NCBI GenBank assembly: GCA_963646285.1
Contig: CAVIWF010000038.1
Span: 1-24,752 of the forward strand
From: CAKUFA01 sp963646285
GTDB lineage: Bacteria > Bacillota > Clostridia > Christensenellales > Aristaeellaceae
Direction: 5' to 3'
DNA length: 24,752 bases
Shown here: piece by piece, positions 1 through 5,984 of the stretch
Position numbering within the stretch: the first letter of the stretch is position 1
How the letters are laid out: each line of letters starts with the position of its first letter
Position numbers and translations under genes: made by a program
The notes under the pieces: model-generated
The model's database searches: none
What the model saw: only the letters and a program-made list of their open reading frames with translations
What the model was told of the DNA's origin: nothing

Positions 1-20
1 CTCTCTGCTTCTGGCTCCCT

Positions 21-92
21 TGCTGCATTCCCGTACTTATTCCTGCTGCTTTTGTGCTCTTCCCATACTTATTCCTGCTGCATTTCTCATAC
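21..92. repeat. Degenerate tandem repeat at left edge, about 32-bp period
   Basis: The 16-mer TACTTATTCCTGCTGC occurs identically at 34-49 and 66-81, a 32-bp spacing. Related text (TGCTGCATT followed by C/T-rich sequence and GTAC or ATAC) flanks both copies at 21-36 and 76-92. Read on the minus strand the unit is GCAGCAGGAATAAGTA. The array may continue beyond the window. No convincing gene lies in 1-181; the short open frames there lack a ribosome site and family resemblance. Confidence 0.5.
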
Positions 93-181
93 TAACTCCC
101 ATGTCGCTTTCCACTGTGGAACTTACTTTGGGAATTTACGTTTCTTGATCTTGGGGCAATCACAATGCTGCCGGATAACGC

Positions 182-221
182 AAAAAATCGGCACCTGCTT
201 TTTTGCAAGTGCCGATTTCTG
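182..221 (-). terminator. Rho-independent terminator of groESL
   Basis: On the minus strand a stem formed by AAATCGGCACTTGC and GCAGGTGCCGATTT (one T-G pair, loop of six A) is followed by a run of T at 187-182. It lies about 110 nt after the groEL stop and is the first good terminator downstream. Confidence 0.85.
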
Positions 222-247
222 TTACCCTATAATGCGCTTGAATTTTT

Positions 248-274
248 GGCGTAAGTGGCGTAAGTTTGGCGTAA
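248..274. repeat. Three short GGCGTAA repeats in the groEL 3' region
   Basis: GGCGTAA occurs at 248-254, 257-263 and 268-274, between the groEL stop and its terminator. On the groEL transcript this reads as three copies of TTACGCC. No function is evident. Confidence 0.4.
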
Positions 275-328
275 ATTCGCTTTCGCGCATCCCAAAAATC
301 AAGCAATTTCAAGGCTTTGCGGTGTGTC

Positions 329-1957
329 TTAGTACATGCCGCCCATGCCTGCGCCGCCAGCAGGAGCTGCGGGTTCGGGAGCAGGAATGTCAGCCACCAG
401 AGATTCGGTGGTCAGCACCATAGCAGCCACGCTGGCAGCATTCTGCAGGGCAGAACGGGTTACCTTGGTGGGGTCGATGATGCCACGCTCGATCATGTCC
501 ACATACTCGCCCTTCAGTGCGTCATAGCCATAGCCGGGCTTCTGAGCGTTCTTGATGTTCTCCACAATCACGCTGCCGTCGATACCGGCGTTCAGGGCAA
601 TCTGACGAATGGGCTCTTCCAGAGCACGGAGCACAATCTGCACACCGGTCTTTGCATCGCCGGCATAGTTGTTCAGTTCAGCACGGACAGTGGGCAGAAC
701 GTTCAGCAGGGCAATGCCGCCGCCGGGCACAATGCCCTCTTCCACTGCGGCACGGGTAGCAGCCAGAGCGTCTTCAATACGCAGCTTCCGTTCCTTCATT
801 TCCACTTCGGTAGCAGCGCCGACCTGAATCACAGCTACGCCGCCAGCCAGCTTGGCCAGACGCTCCTGCAGCTTTTCACGGTCGTAGTCACTGGTGGTTT
901 CAGCGATCTGAGCACGAATCTGAGCCACACGGGCATCGATAGCAGCCTTGTCGCCTGCACCGCCGACGATGGTGGTGTTCTCCTTGTTCACCTTGACCTG
1001 ACGAGCCTTGCCCAGCATGTCAATGGTAGCTTCCTTCAGCTCCATGCCGGTATCGGAAGAAATCACCGTGCCGCCGGTCAGGATAGCGATGTCCTGCAGC
1101 ATCTCCTTGCGGCGATCGCCAAAGCCGGGAGCCTTCACAGCAACGCAGGTGAACGTGCCACGGAGCTTGTTGACCACCAGGGTGCTCAGTGCTTCGCCCT
1201 CCACGTCCTCGGCAACGATGAGCATCTTCTTGCCGGTCTGCACAACCTGCTCCAGCAGGGGCAGGATTTCCTGAATGTTGCTGATCTTCTTGTCGGTAAT
1301 CAGGATCACCGGATCATCCAGCACAGCTTCCATCTTTTCGGTATCGGTTACCATGTAAGCGGAAGCATAGCCACGGTCGAACTGCATGCCTTCCACGGTG
1401 GTCATGCCGGTGGTCATGGTCTTGCTTTCTTCCACGGTGATGACGCCATCATTGCCCACGGTTTCCATCGCATCGGAAATCAGCTTGCCGATGGTTTCAT
1501 CAGCGGCAGAGTTGGCAGCAACCTGAGCGATTGCCTGCTTGCCGCTTACGGGCTGGCTCAGTTCACGGAGACCCTTCACAGCAGCCTCGGTAGCAGCCTC
1601 AATGCCCTTCTTCAGCACCATAGGATTGGCGCCAGCTGCCAGGTTCTTCAGGCCTTCACGAATGATGGCCTGAGCCAGCAGGGTAGCAGTGGTGGTGCCG
1701 TCGCCAGCCACATCGTTGGTCTTGGTGGAAACTTCCTTCACCAGCTGTGCGCCCATGTTTTCGAAGGGGTCTTCCAGCTCGATTTCCTTAGCGATGGTCA
1801 CACCATCGTTGGTGATGAGGGGAGCGCCATACTTCTTATCCAGCACCACATTGCGGCCCTTGGGTCCCAAGGTGATCTTCACGGTATCAGCCAGTGCGTT
1901 AACGCCCTTTTCCAGGCTGCGGCGAGCCTGCTCGCCATATTGAATCTGCTTTGCCAT
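329..1957 (-). CDS. groL: Chaperonin GroEL (Hsp60), 60-kDa subunit
   Basis: Cytoplasmic ATP-dependent chaperonin that folds proteins inside a double heptameric ring capped by GroES. The 542-residue product has the usual length. It shows the N-terminal MAKQIQYGEQAR start, the nucleotide-binding AGDGTTTATLL segment near residues 84-95 with the catalytic Asp, the family signature ending AAVEEGIVPGGG near residue 400, and the Gly/Met-rich tail GGAGMGGMY. The ATG at 1957 is chosen because AAAGGAG lies 10 nt upstream and the protein then starts exactly like the family; a TTG nine bases earlier is unlikely. It is the second gene of groES-groEL, transcribed from the CIRCE-controlled promoter near 2390, with a terminator at 182-221. 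Nothing about the protein is unusual. Confidence 0.99.
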   Translation of the reverse strand: MAKQIQYGEQARRSLEKGVNALADTVKITLGPKGRNVVLDKKYGAPLITNDGVTIAKEIELEDPFENMGAQLVKEVSTKTNDVAGDGTTTATLLAQAIIREGLKNLAAGANPMVLKKGIEAATEAAVKGLRELSQPVSGKQAIAQVAANSAADETIGKLISDAMETVGNDGVITVEESKTMTTGMTTVEGMQFDRGYASAYMVTDTEKMEAVLDDPVILITDKKISNIQEILPLLEQVVQTGKKMLIVAEDVEGEALSTLVVNKLRGTFTCVAVKAPGFGDRRKEMLQDIAILTGGTVISSDTGMELKEATIDMLGKARQVKVNKENTTIVGGAGDKAAIDARVAQIRAQIAETTSDYDREKLQERLAKLAGGVAVIQVGAATEVEMKERKLRIEDALAATRAAVEEGIVPGGGIALLNVLPTVRAELNNYAGDAKTGVQIVLRALEEPIRQIALNAGIDGSVIVENIKNAQKPGYGYDALKGEYVDMIERGIIDPTKVTRSALQNAASVAAMVLTTESLVADIPAPEPAAPAGGAGMGGMY

Positions 1958-1988
1958 TGTACTCAAACTCCTTTACGTCATATTCGTT

Positions 1989-2020
1989 GTTCTGTCTTCC
2001 TATTAAACAGAAGACAGAAC
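1989..2020 (-). other. Intercistronic groES-groEL stem-loop
   Basis: A perfect 11-bp inverted repeat (GTTCTGTCTTC and GAAGACAGAAC, 10-nt loop) lies between the groES stop and the groEL ribosome site. No T-run follows it, so it does not look like a terminator. An mRNA processing or stability element is the likely role; groESL transcripts of some bacteria (for example Agrobacterium) are cleaved at an intercistronic stem-loop. That role here is inference. Confidence 0.6.
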
Positions 2021-2029
2021 CCGGTCTGC

Positions 2030-2314
2030 TTACTCCACAACTGCCAGAATGTCGCTCTGACGAACGATGATGATTTCCTCACCATCCACCTTCACTTCAG
2101 TGCCGGCATACTTGGAATAGATGACCTTCTGGCCAACCTTCACCTGCATGGTAACTTCCTTACCATCCACCATGCCGCCGGGGCCTACAGCCAGCACTTC
2201 TGCCATCTGAGGCTTCTCCTTTGCTGCGCTGGTCAAAATCAAACCGGACTTGGTAGTTTCCTCTGCTTCACAATTCTTGATGACAACACGGTCACCCAAA
2301 GGCTTCACGGCCAT
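2030..2314 (-). CDS. groS: Co-chaperonin GroES (Hsp10)
   Basis: GroES forms the heptameric lid of the GroEL folding chamber. The 94-residue product matches the family length, begins MAVKPLGDRVVIK as typical GroES does, contains the mobile-loop region (EAEETTKSGLILTSAAKEKP, about residues 15-34) and ends with the conserved SDILAVVE. The ATG at 2314 is preferred over the upstream in-frame start at 2359 because AGGAGG sits 9-11 nt before it. Moreover, the longer form would be read through the CIRCE operator. It is the first gene of the groESL operon; the 72-nt gap to groEL holds a perfect stem-loop. Confidence 0.98.
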   Translation of the reverse strand: MAVKPLGDRVVIKNCEAEETTKSGLILTSAAKEKPQMAEVLAVGPGGMVDGKEVTMQVKVGQKVIYSKYAGTEVKVDGEEIIIVRQSDILAVVE

Positions 2315-2348
2315 TTTTACGTTCCTCCTGTTAGAACTCTTTGCTTTG

Positions 2349-2375
2349 TTAGCACTCATTTCTATTGAGTGCTAA
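2349..2375. promoter_or_regulatory. CIRCE operator for the HrcA heat-shock repressor
   Basis: TTAGCACTC at 2349-2357, nine bases, then GAGTGCTAA at 2367-2375: an exact match to the CIRCE consensus TTAGCACTC-N9-GAGTGCTAA. It lies between the groESL -10 box and the groES start, the usual position for HrcA repression. No hrcA gene is in the window. Confidence 0.97.
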
Positions 2376-2387
2376 CTCACAATGGGT

Positions 2388-2416
2388 ACTATACGACATT
2401 TCGGCCTAAAGGTCAA
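2388..2416 (-). promoter_or_regulatory. Sigma-A promoter of groESL
   Basis: On the minus strand, -35 TTGACC (2416-2411), a 17-bp spacer, and -10 TATAGT (2393-2388). The predicted transcription start falls just upstream of or within CIRCE, as expected for an HrcA-controlled groESL promoter. Confidence 0.9.
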
Positions 2417-2520
2417 GTGTTTTTTGATGTTTTTTTGCGAAATTTGCTCATTTTTCTGTGTTGTACCGTTAGGCTTTCCATATTTTTCATTCTTTTTCCC
2501 GTGAACTTTTCTTCCTTCTA

Positions 2521-2529
2521 TGGTATACT
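2521..2529 (+). promoter_or_regulatory. Extended -10 promoter of mutY
   Basis: TGGTATACT is an extended -10 element (TG-n-TATACT). Only a weak -35 (GTGAAC) lies 17 bp upstream. The start codon is about 25 nt past the predicted transcription start, with AAGGGGG as ribosome site at 2547-2553. The interval 2417-2520 is the divergent groESL/mutY intergenic region and shows no other clear signal. Confidence 0.6.
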
Positions 2530-2559
2530 GTTCCCATCCTTTGATGAAGGGGGCTTTCA

Positions 2560-3603
2560 ATGCATTCCGTTTCTTCTCTGCTGCTTAATTGGTACGATCA
2601 TCATAAGCGGACGCTCCCCTGGCGTGGGCTTCAGGATCCCTATGCCATTTGGGTATCCGAAACCATGCTGCAGCAAACTCGTGTGGAAACGGTGCTTTCC
2701 TATTATCCACGCTTCATGCACGCCTTCCCTACCGTGAAGGCTCTAGCCGATGCCCCCTTAGACGAGGTGCTCAAGCTGTGGGAAGGTCTCGGCTACTACC
2801 GGCGTGCCCAGAACCTGCACAGGGGCGCACAGCAGGTAATAGCAGACTATCAGGGCACACTGCCCCACTCCCCTGCCGAGCTAATGAAAATTCACGGCAT
2901 TGGCGACTACACCGCCGGGGCCATTGCCAGCATCGCCTACGGTTTTCCTGTCCCTGCGGTGGATGGCAACGTGATCCGTGTCATCTCCCGCCTATGCGGC
3001 ATACGGGATAATGTGGGCATCCCCTCCGTGAAGCGGGCATTAACCGCCCGTGCAGCCGAGCTGGTTCCCTCACACCGTCCCGGGGATTTCAATCAGGCAT
3101 TGATGGATTTGGGCTCCGCCATCTGCACCCCCGGCACCCCGGATTGCAGCACTTGCCCCCTGATAAGCTGCTGCGACGCTTACCAGGAAGGAGATGCCGA
3201 GCTGCTGCCGGTGCTGCCCCGGAAGAATCCTCCCCGAGCAATTGACTATGACCTGCTGCTCATCCGCAGCGGCAACCGTGTGCTCGTCCATCAGCGGACG
3301 GAAACGCTGCTGCAGGGGCTGTGGATTTTCCCCATGCTGGAAGGACATCACGCAGCCTCCTCCCTGCCTGCTGCTGCGAAGCGTCGGTTCAGTTTGAAAA
3401 CCGGAAAGGCTGTCTTTCTGGACGAGGCACGGCACGTGTTCACCCACCAGGTATGGCAGATGAAAATCTACCTGCTGGACACATCCGATACGGCTGCCCC
3501 AGAGGGCTGGCGTTTTGTGGATGGTCAGGAGCTGGCAGCCCTGCCCATGCCCACCGCCGTCATCAAGGCTCGAAAAGCCATTGCCTACAGACTGCCGGGC
3601 TGA
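2560..3603 (+). CDS. mutY: Adenine DNA glycosylase MutY
   Basis: MutY removes adenine mispaired with 8-oxoguanine, guarding against G:C to T:A transversions. The 347-residue product has the whole family architecture. The catalytic Glu is E34 in WVSETMLQQT. The helix-hairpin-helix IHGIGDYTAGAIAS lies near 111-124, followed by the catalytic Asp D135 in VDGNVIR. The iron-sulfur cluster cysteines are C189, C196, C199 and C205, with the classic C-x6-C-x2-C-x5-C spacing. A C-terminal NUDIX-like domain (about 225-345) recognises 8-oxoG. The ATG follows AAGGGGG at a good distance. The gene is divergent from groESL. No clear terminator was seen between it and the next gene. Identification is secure. 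Confidence 0.97.
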   Translation: MHSVSSLLLNWYDHHKRTLPWRGLQDPYAIWVSETMLQQTRVETVLSYYPRFMHAFPTVKALADAPLDEVLKLWEGLGYYRRAQNLHRGAQQVIADYQGTLPHSPAELMKIHGIGDYTAGAIASIAYGFPVPAVDGNVIRVISRLCGIRDNVGIPSVKRALTARAAELVPSHRPGDFNQALMDLGSAICTPGTPDCSTCPLISCCDAYQEGDAELLPVLPRKNPPRAIDYDLLLIRSGNRVLVHQRTETLLQGLWIFPMLEGHHAASSLPAAAKRRFSLKTGKAVFLDEARHVFTHQVWQMKIYLLDTSDTAAPEGWRFVDGQELAALPMPTAVIKARKAIAYRLPG

Positions 3604-3714
3604 ATTTGTGACATTCTTCAGCTTATGTTCCCATATTGTACTCATTGGTGCAAATTGAGCGTGAAAAAAACCTTCCACAATTGCGTCTAAACGGTAAATT
3701 TTTTCTATTTTGTC

Positions 3715-3743
3715 TTGACAATCATTATAGAAACATATAGAAT
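3715..3743 (+). promoter_or_regulatory. Strong sigma-A promoter of the AbrB-family gene
   Basis: TTGACA at 3715-3720, a 17-bp spacer, and TAGAAT at 3738-3743. A short inverted repeat (ATCCT-TGAA-AGGAT, 3751-3764) lies at the predicted transcription start and could be an operator; that is speculative. The leader to the start codon is about 90 nt. Confidence 0.85.
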
Positions 3744-3838
3744 TAAAGTGATCCTTGAAAGGATTGAAACTTTATTCACATTGGGCATGTCCGGGAAGAC
3801 TTTTTCGGGCAGGAACCATGAAAGAGGAGGTAACTTTT

Positions 3839-4087
3839 ATGAAATCTACCGGTGTTGTTCGTCAGCTTGATACCCTGGGTCGTGTTGTCATCCCGATCGA
3901 ACTGCGCAGAACCATGGACATCAACGTGAAGGATACCCTGGAAATCTTCACCGAGGGTGATACCATCATCCTGAAGAAGTACCATCCCGGCTGCATTTTC
4001 TGCGGCGAAGCCAACAACGTAGCACCTTACAAGGGCAAGCTGGTTTGCAAGGATTGCCTGGAAGAACTGCAGCACTCCAAGGACTGA
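3839..4087 (+). CDS. AbrB/SpoVT-type transition-state regulator with C-terminal cysteine pairs
   Basis: A small DNA-binding regulator. The first ~48 of 82 residues (MKSTGVVRQLDTLGRVVIPI, then ELRRTMDI and DTIILKKY) closely follow the swapped-hairpin DNA-binding domain of Bacillus AbrB. In place of the usual AbrB tail it ends with two cysteine pairs, C52-x2-C55 and C70-x2-C73, which look like a zinc knuckle. The ATG at 3839 is chosen because GAGGAGG lies 8 nt upstream and the protein then aligns with AbrB from residue 1; a longer in-frame start at 3755 has no support. It has its own strong promoter and terminator, so it is a single-gene transcript, probably highly expressed. AbrB-type proteins control post-exponential genes; the targets here are unknown. 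Confidence 0.9.
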   Translation: MKSTGVVRQLDTLGRVVIPIELRRTMDINVKDTLEIFTEGDTIILKKYHPGCIFCGEANNVAPYKGKLVCKDCLEELQHSKD

Positions 4088-4104
4088 TTGACAAGCATGG
4101 TGTG

Positions 4105-4136
4105 GCGGTCTCGGCGCAAGCTGGGGCCGCTTTTTT
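4105..4136 (+). terminator. Terminator of the AbrB-family gene
   Basis: An 8-bp stem GCGGTCTC / GGGGCCGC (two T-G pairs) with a 10-nt loop, followed directly by TTTTTT at 4131-4136. Confidence 0.85.
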
Positions 4137-4163
4137 GTTTGCACATTTTTGACTGTTTGTTAC

Positions 4164-4192
4164 TTGAAAACCCAACCTGACCCATCTATAAT
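4164..4192 (+). promoter_or_regulatory. Promoter of the acyl-ACP thioesterase gene
   Basis: TTGAAA at 4164-4169, a 17-bp spacer, and a consensus TATAAT at 4187-4192, with the gene start about 60 nt downstream. Confidence 0.85.
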
Positions 4193-4252
4193 AAAGGTAC
4201 GGTGTGGGAGAGTTTGTCCTTTCCCGATACCGCAAGAAAGGATTTTACTTGC

Positions 4253-4984
4253 ATGCAAAAGACATATAAGGAGGAAATGATCCTCCGCACCAGTCAATGT
4301 GACCTGAAGGGGCAGTGGCGTCCCAGCGCCATTTTGGAGGTCATGCAGGAAGTAGCAGGAACCCACAGCGAGCTGCTGGGAGCAGGGCGCAATGCACTGA
4401 TTCAGCAGGGCGTGGTGTGGATCCTTACCCGTGTGGAAGTGGTCATGGATCGCTATCCGAAGATCGGCGAACGCATTTCCGTGGAAACCTTCCCCATGTC
4501 CCTGCGCCGGTGGTTCTTCCCCCGCTATTTTATTTTCCGTGATGAAGGGGGCAACGAAATCGGCCGTGCCGGCAGCCTGTGGGCACTGCTGGATATTCAC
4601 AGCCGGAAGATGGTTTCCCCGGAGAATGTAAAAAAACTCATGCCCGACAACTCCGACCTGCTGGCGCCCTTAGGGCTGCCTGCTACGGTAAGCGAAGTTT
4701 CAGGCACACTGACTGCTCAGGATTTTCTGCCGGTGTATACCGACCTGGATGTGAATGTTCATGTGAATAACACCCGGTATATGGACTGGTGCTGCAATGC
4801 CCTGGGCATTGATACCATGGATAAATATTGCCTCGGCCGCTTTGCCGTTAACTATGATGCGGAGCTGCGCCCCGGGCAGCAGGTTCATGCAGAGCTGCGC
4901 CGGTTGGCTAACGACTTTTCCTACTGCGGCTTTCACGATGGCCAGCGGCACTTTGATATTGGCGGTGTGCTGGCAGAACGGTAA
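4253..4984 (+). CDS. Acyl-ACP thioesterase (FatA/FatB-like, double hotdog)
   Basis: Predicted to hydrolyse acyl-acyl carrier protein and release free fatty acid in the cytoplasm. At 243 residues it is the usual size for bacterial members. The N-terminal hotdog (about 1-130) has the substrate-helix region ILEVMQEVAGTHSELLG and the WILTRVEVVM strand. The second hotdog carries DLDVNVHVNNTRYMDW (165-180), very close to the plant FatB catalytic segment with its Asn and His (here N168 and H170). The ATG at 4253 is preferred because AAAGGA lies 10-11 nt upstream; a later ATG at 4277 has AGGAGG only two bases before it, too close to use. It is transcribed alone, between its own promoter and the terminator at 4999. 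The physiological role is inferred to be fatty acid release or membrane lipid adjustment. Confidence 0.92.
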   Translation: MQKTYKEEMILRTSQCDLKGQWRPSAILEVMQEVAGTHSELLGAGRNALIQQGVVWILTRVEVVMDRYPKIGERISVETFPMSLRRWFFPRYFIFRDEGGNEIGRAGSLWALLDIHSRKMVSPENVKKLMPDNSDLLAPLGLPATVSEVSGTLTAQDFLPVYTDLDVNVHVNNTRYMDWCCNALGIDTMDKYCLGRFAVNYDAELRPGQQVHAELRRLANDFSYCGFHDGQRHFDIGGVLAER

Positions 4985-4998
4985 ATATCCTATTGTTC

Positions 4999-5030
4999 AA
5001 AAGAGTCTGTTGTTTGCAGGCTCTTTTTTT
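4999..5030. terminator. Terminator between thioesterase and tetR-A (convergent genes)
   Basis: Inverted repeat AAAAGAGTCTG / CAGGCTCTTTT with a 7-nt loop, followed by a seven-T run on the plus strand. It serves the thioesterase and may also stop the convergent tetR-A transcript, although the T-run in that direction is only four bases. Confidence 0.85.
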
Positions 5031-5039
5031 GCATACAGT

Positions 5040-5639
5040 TCAACACGGTTCGTACAATTCATCTGCTTCCATTGCATCAGGCTGATCCTGCAATTTTGCC
5101 AATTCTTCCTCATAAAGCTGCATGACCCGTTCGTTGATCTGCTCCAGCGAGCATTCCAGCTTATTCTGCAAATACTTCGTATACAATTCTGCCATTGCCC
5201 CAGCCACTACATAAACCATGACAGCAAAGGCGGTATCGTGTTTGATTTCCTCATGGCTTGAAAACATGTATGCCACGAAGGTTTCTTCCAGCTTTTTGAT
5301 AAAGTCGCCATACCATCGGGTATGGGACAAGGCCCGGCACTGCATCTCTTTATCCTGAATCATTCGCTCATAGTGCAGGAGCAGCGTGCGAGGATTCCCG
5401 TTCTTCTGGGGCGCTCCGGTATCTTCCATGCATTGTTCAACCTCCTGTTCGAAGGCTTTCCATACATCGTTTGATAAGGCGATTACATTCGGATAATGGG
5501 CATACATGGTGTTTCGGCTAAGCCCCGCTCTTTCACAAACAGCACAGCCTGTTATTTTTTCTTCTCCCAGCAGCAGAAGCTCCACATACGCCTTGCGCAG
5601 CATATTCTTTGAACGAACACTTTTACGATTCGGACACAT
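5040..5639 (-). CDS. TetR/AcrR-family regulator of module A
   Basis: A 199-residue predicted one-component repressor. The N-terminal region (about residues 8-55) is a TetR-type domain. The helix-turn-helix is CAVCERAGLSRNTMYAHYPN, with the typical GLSRNTMYAHY recognition helix. The C-terminal helices, which normally bind a ligand and dimerise, show no assignable ligand signature. The ATG at 5639 follows AAGGAG by 8 nt. It is transcribed away from the module A promoter, so control of that promoter, and perhaps autorepression, is likely. Its closest relative in the window is the disrupted TetR at 8575-9132: they share MLRKAY, EEKIT, SGLSR-like residues and the C-terminal AGA-ELYTK--Q--L-C-L-Q-NE pattern. 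The inducing signal is unknown. Confidence 0.9.
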   Translation of the reverse strand: MCPNRKSVRSKNMLRKAYVELLLLGEEKITGCAVCERAGLSRNTMYAHYPNVIALSNDVWKAFEQEVEQCMEDTGAPQKNGNPRTLLLHYERMIQDKEMQCRALSHTRWYGDFIKKLEETFVAYMFSSHEEIKHDTAFAVMVYVVAGAMAELYTKYLQNKLECSLEQINERVMQLYEEELAKLQDQPDAMEADELYEPC

Positions 5640-5720
5640 TTTCTTGTCTCCTTTTCTTCAAATCAGTACATTTTCGTATCGTTTTGTCATGATCCTCACA
5701 CTTTGCCTCATAAATGTCAA

Positions 5721-5749
5721 TTGATTTTCAGGCACATTGCCATTATAAT
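5721..5749 (+). promoter_or_regulatory. Module A promoter
   Basis: TTGATT at 5721-5726, 17 bp, and TATAAT at 5744-5749. The -35 region contains ATTGATTTTC (5720-5729), one base from the arm AATGATTTTC of the inverted repeat downstream, so a regulator binding that sequence could also sit on the -35. TGTCAA just upstream forms a back-to-back -35-like TTGACA for the divergent tetR. The same layout occurs in module B. Confidence 0.8.
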
Positions 5750-5770
5750 AAGGCTGCAATAAGAAGTCAA

Positions 5771-5819
5771 GAAAATCATTTCTGTATTAGCAGTCATTAC
5801 TGCGGATAGAATGATTTTC
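5771..5819 (+). promoter_or_regulatory. 49-bp inverted-repeat leader element, module A
   Basis: GAAAATCATT (5771-5780) and AATGATTTTC (5810-5819) are perfect 10-bp inverted arms exactly 29 nt apart. An inner hairpin GCAGT-CATT-ACTGC lies at 5790-5803. The element starts 21 nt after the -10 box, so it is transcribed, and ends two bases before the ribosome site of the 15-codon ORF. Module B has an element of the same length, arms and position but with a different, still paired, interior. It may be an RNA structure, a TetR operator, or both. Confidence 0.75.
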
Positions 5820-5836
5820 AGAAGGAGGTGTAGACG

Positions 5837-5884
5837 ATGCTTTCACGCTGTCGAGATCCGGGCAACAAAAAAGTCCTTACATAA
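5837..5884 (+). CDS. 15-codon small ORF A (candidate leader peptide)
   Basis: This encodes MLSRCRDPGNKKVLT. AAGGAGGTG at 5822-5830, six bases before the ATG, is one of the best ribosome sites in the window. The second module has a counterpart at 9329-9376 encoding MLPHCRNPGNAKVLT. Eleven of 15 residues are identical, and four of the shared residues (Cys, Arg, Pro and Asn) use different synonymous codons, which suggests selection for the peptide. It has no signal peptide or membrane segment. The ORF ends inside a hairpin (5873-5932) that a translating ribosome would open. A leader peptide controlling the downstream secreted-protein genes is the favoured reading. An intracellular signalling or regulatory peptide is the alternative. 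Function is unknown. Confidence 0.65.
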   Translation: MLSRCRDPGNKKVLT

Positions 5885-5932
5885 CCATGCCGACTACATG
5901 CATCGCTTTTGCGATGAGCGTTCTGTAAGGAC
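5873..5932 (+). other. Hairpin overlapping the end of small ORF A
   Basis: GTCCTTACA (5873-5881) pairs perfectly with TGTAAGGAC (5924-5932), enclosing a second hairpin CATCGC-TTTT-GCGATG (5901-5916). The left arm overlaps the last codons and stop of the 15-codon ORF. CTTACA could instead pair with TGTAAG at 5951-5956, closer to the next gene, so two folds are possible. No T-run follows, so it is not a simple terminator. Module B keeps the left-arm sequence but lacks an obvious right arm. Confidence 0.55.
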
Positions 5933-5984
5933 AGGTTCATTGTACCACGTTGTAAGAAAAAAACAAGACCTGAAGGAGACCAAC

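Noticed and set aside
248..274. GGCGTAA triplet as a CRISPR-like or iteron array
   Set aside because: Units are only 7 bp with 2-4 bp gaps and lie in the groEL 3' untranslated region; no replication or CRISPR gene is near.
317..2368. 683-codon open frame on the plus strand, antisense to groEL and groES
   Set aside because: It mirrors the codon structure of two certain genes, has no ribosome site, runs through the CIRCE element and has composition (His/Gln/Leu-rich) typical of antisense shadows.
3604..3714. Possible terminator for mutY
   Set aside because: Only an imperfect GCAAATTG/CAATTGC pairing with no T-run was found; not good enough to call.
3755..3838. N-terminal extension of the AbrB-family protein, or a small upstream ORF
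   Set aside because: No ribosome site; the ATG at 3839 follows GAGGAGG and matches AbrB from the first residue.
5771..5819. Inverted repeat read as an insertion-sequence end or attachment site
   Set aside because: No transposase, integrase or target duplication nearby, and the same element sits at the same promoter distance in both modules, which fits regulation better.
5811..5984. Long N-terminal extension of the small secreted protein starting at 5811
   Set aside because: It would bury the signal peptide, read through the 15-codon ORF in another frame, and overlaps the ribosome site of that ORF; the ATG at 5985 has its own AAGGAG.
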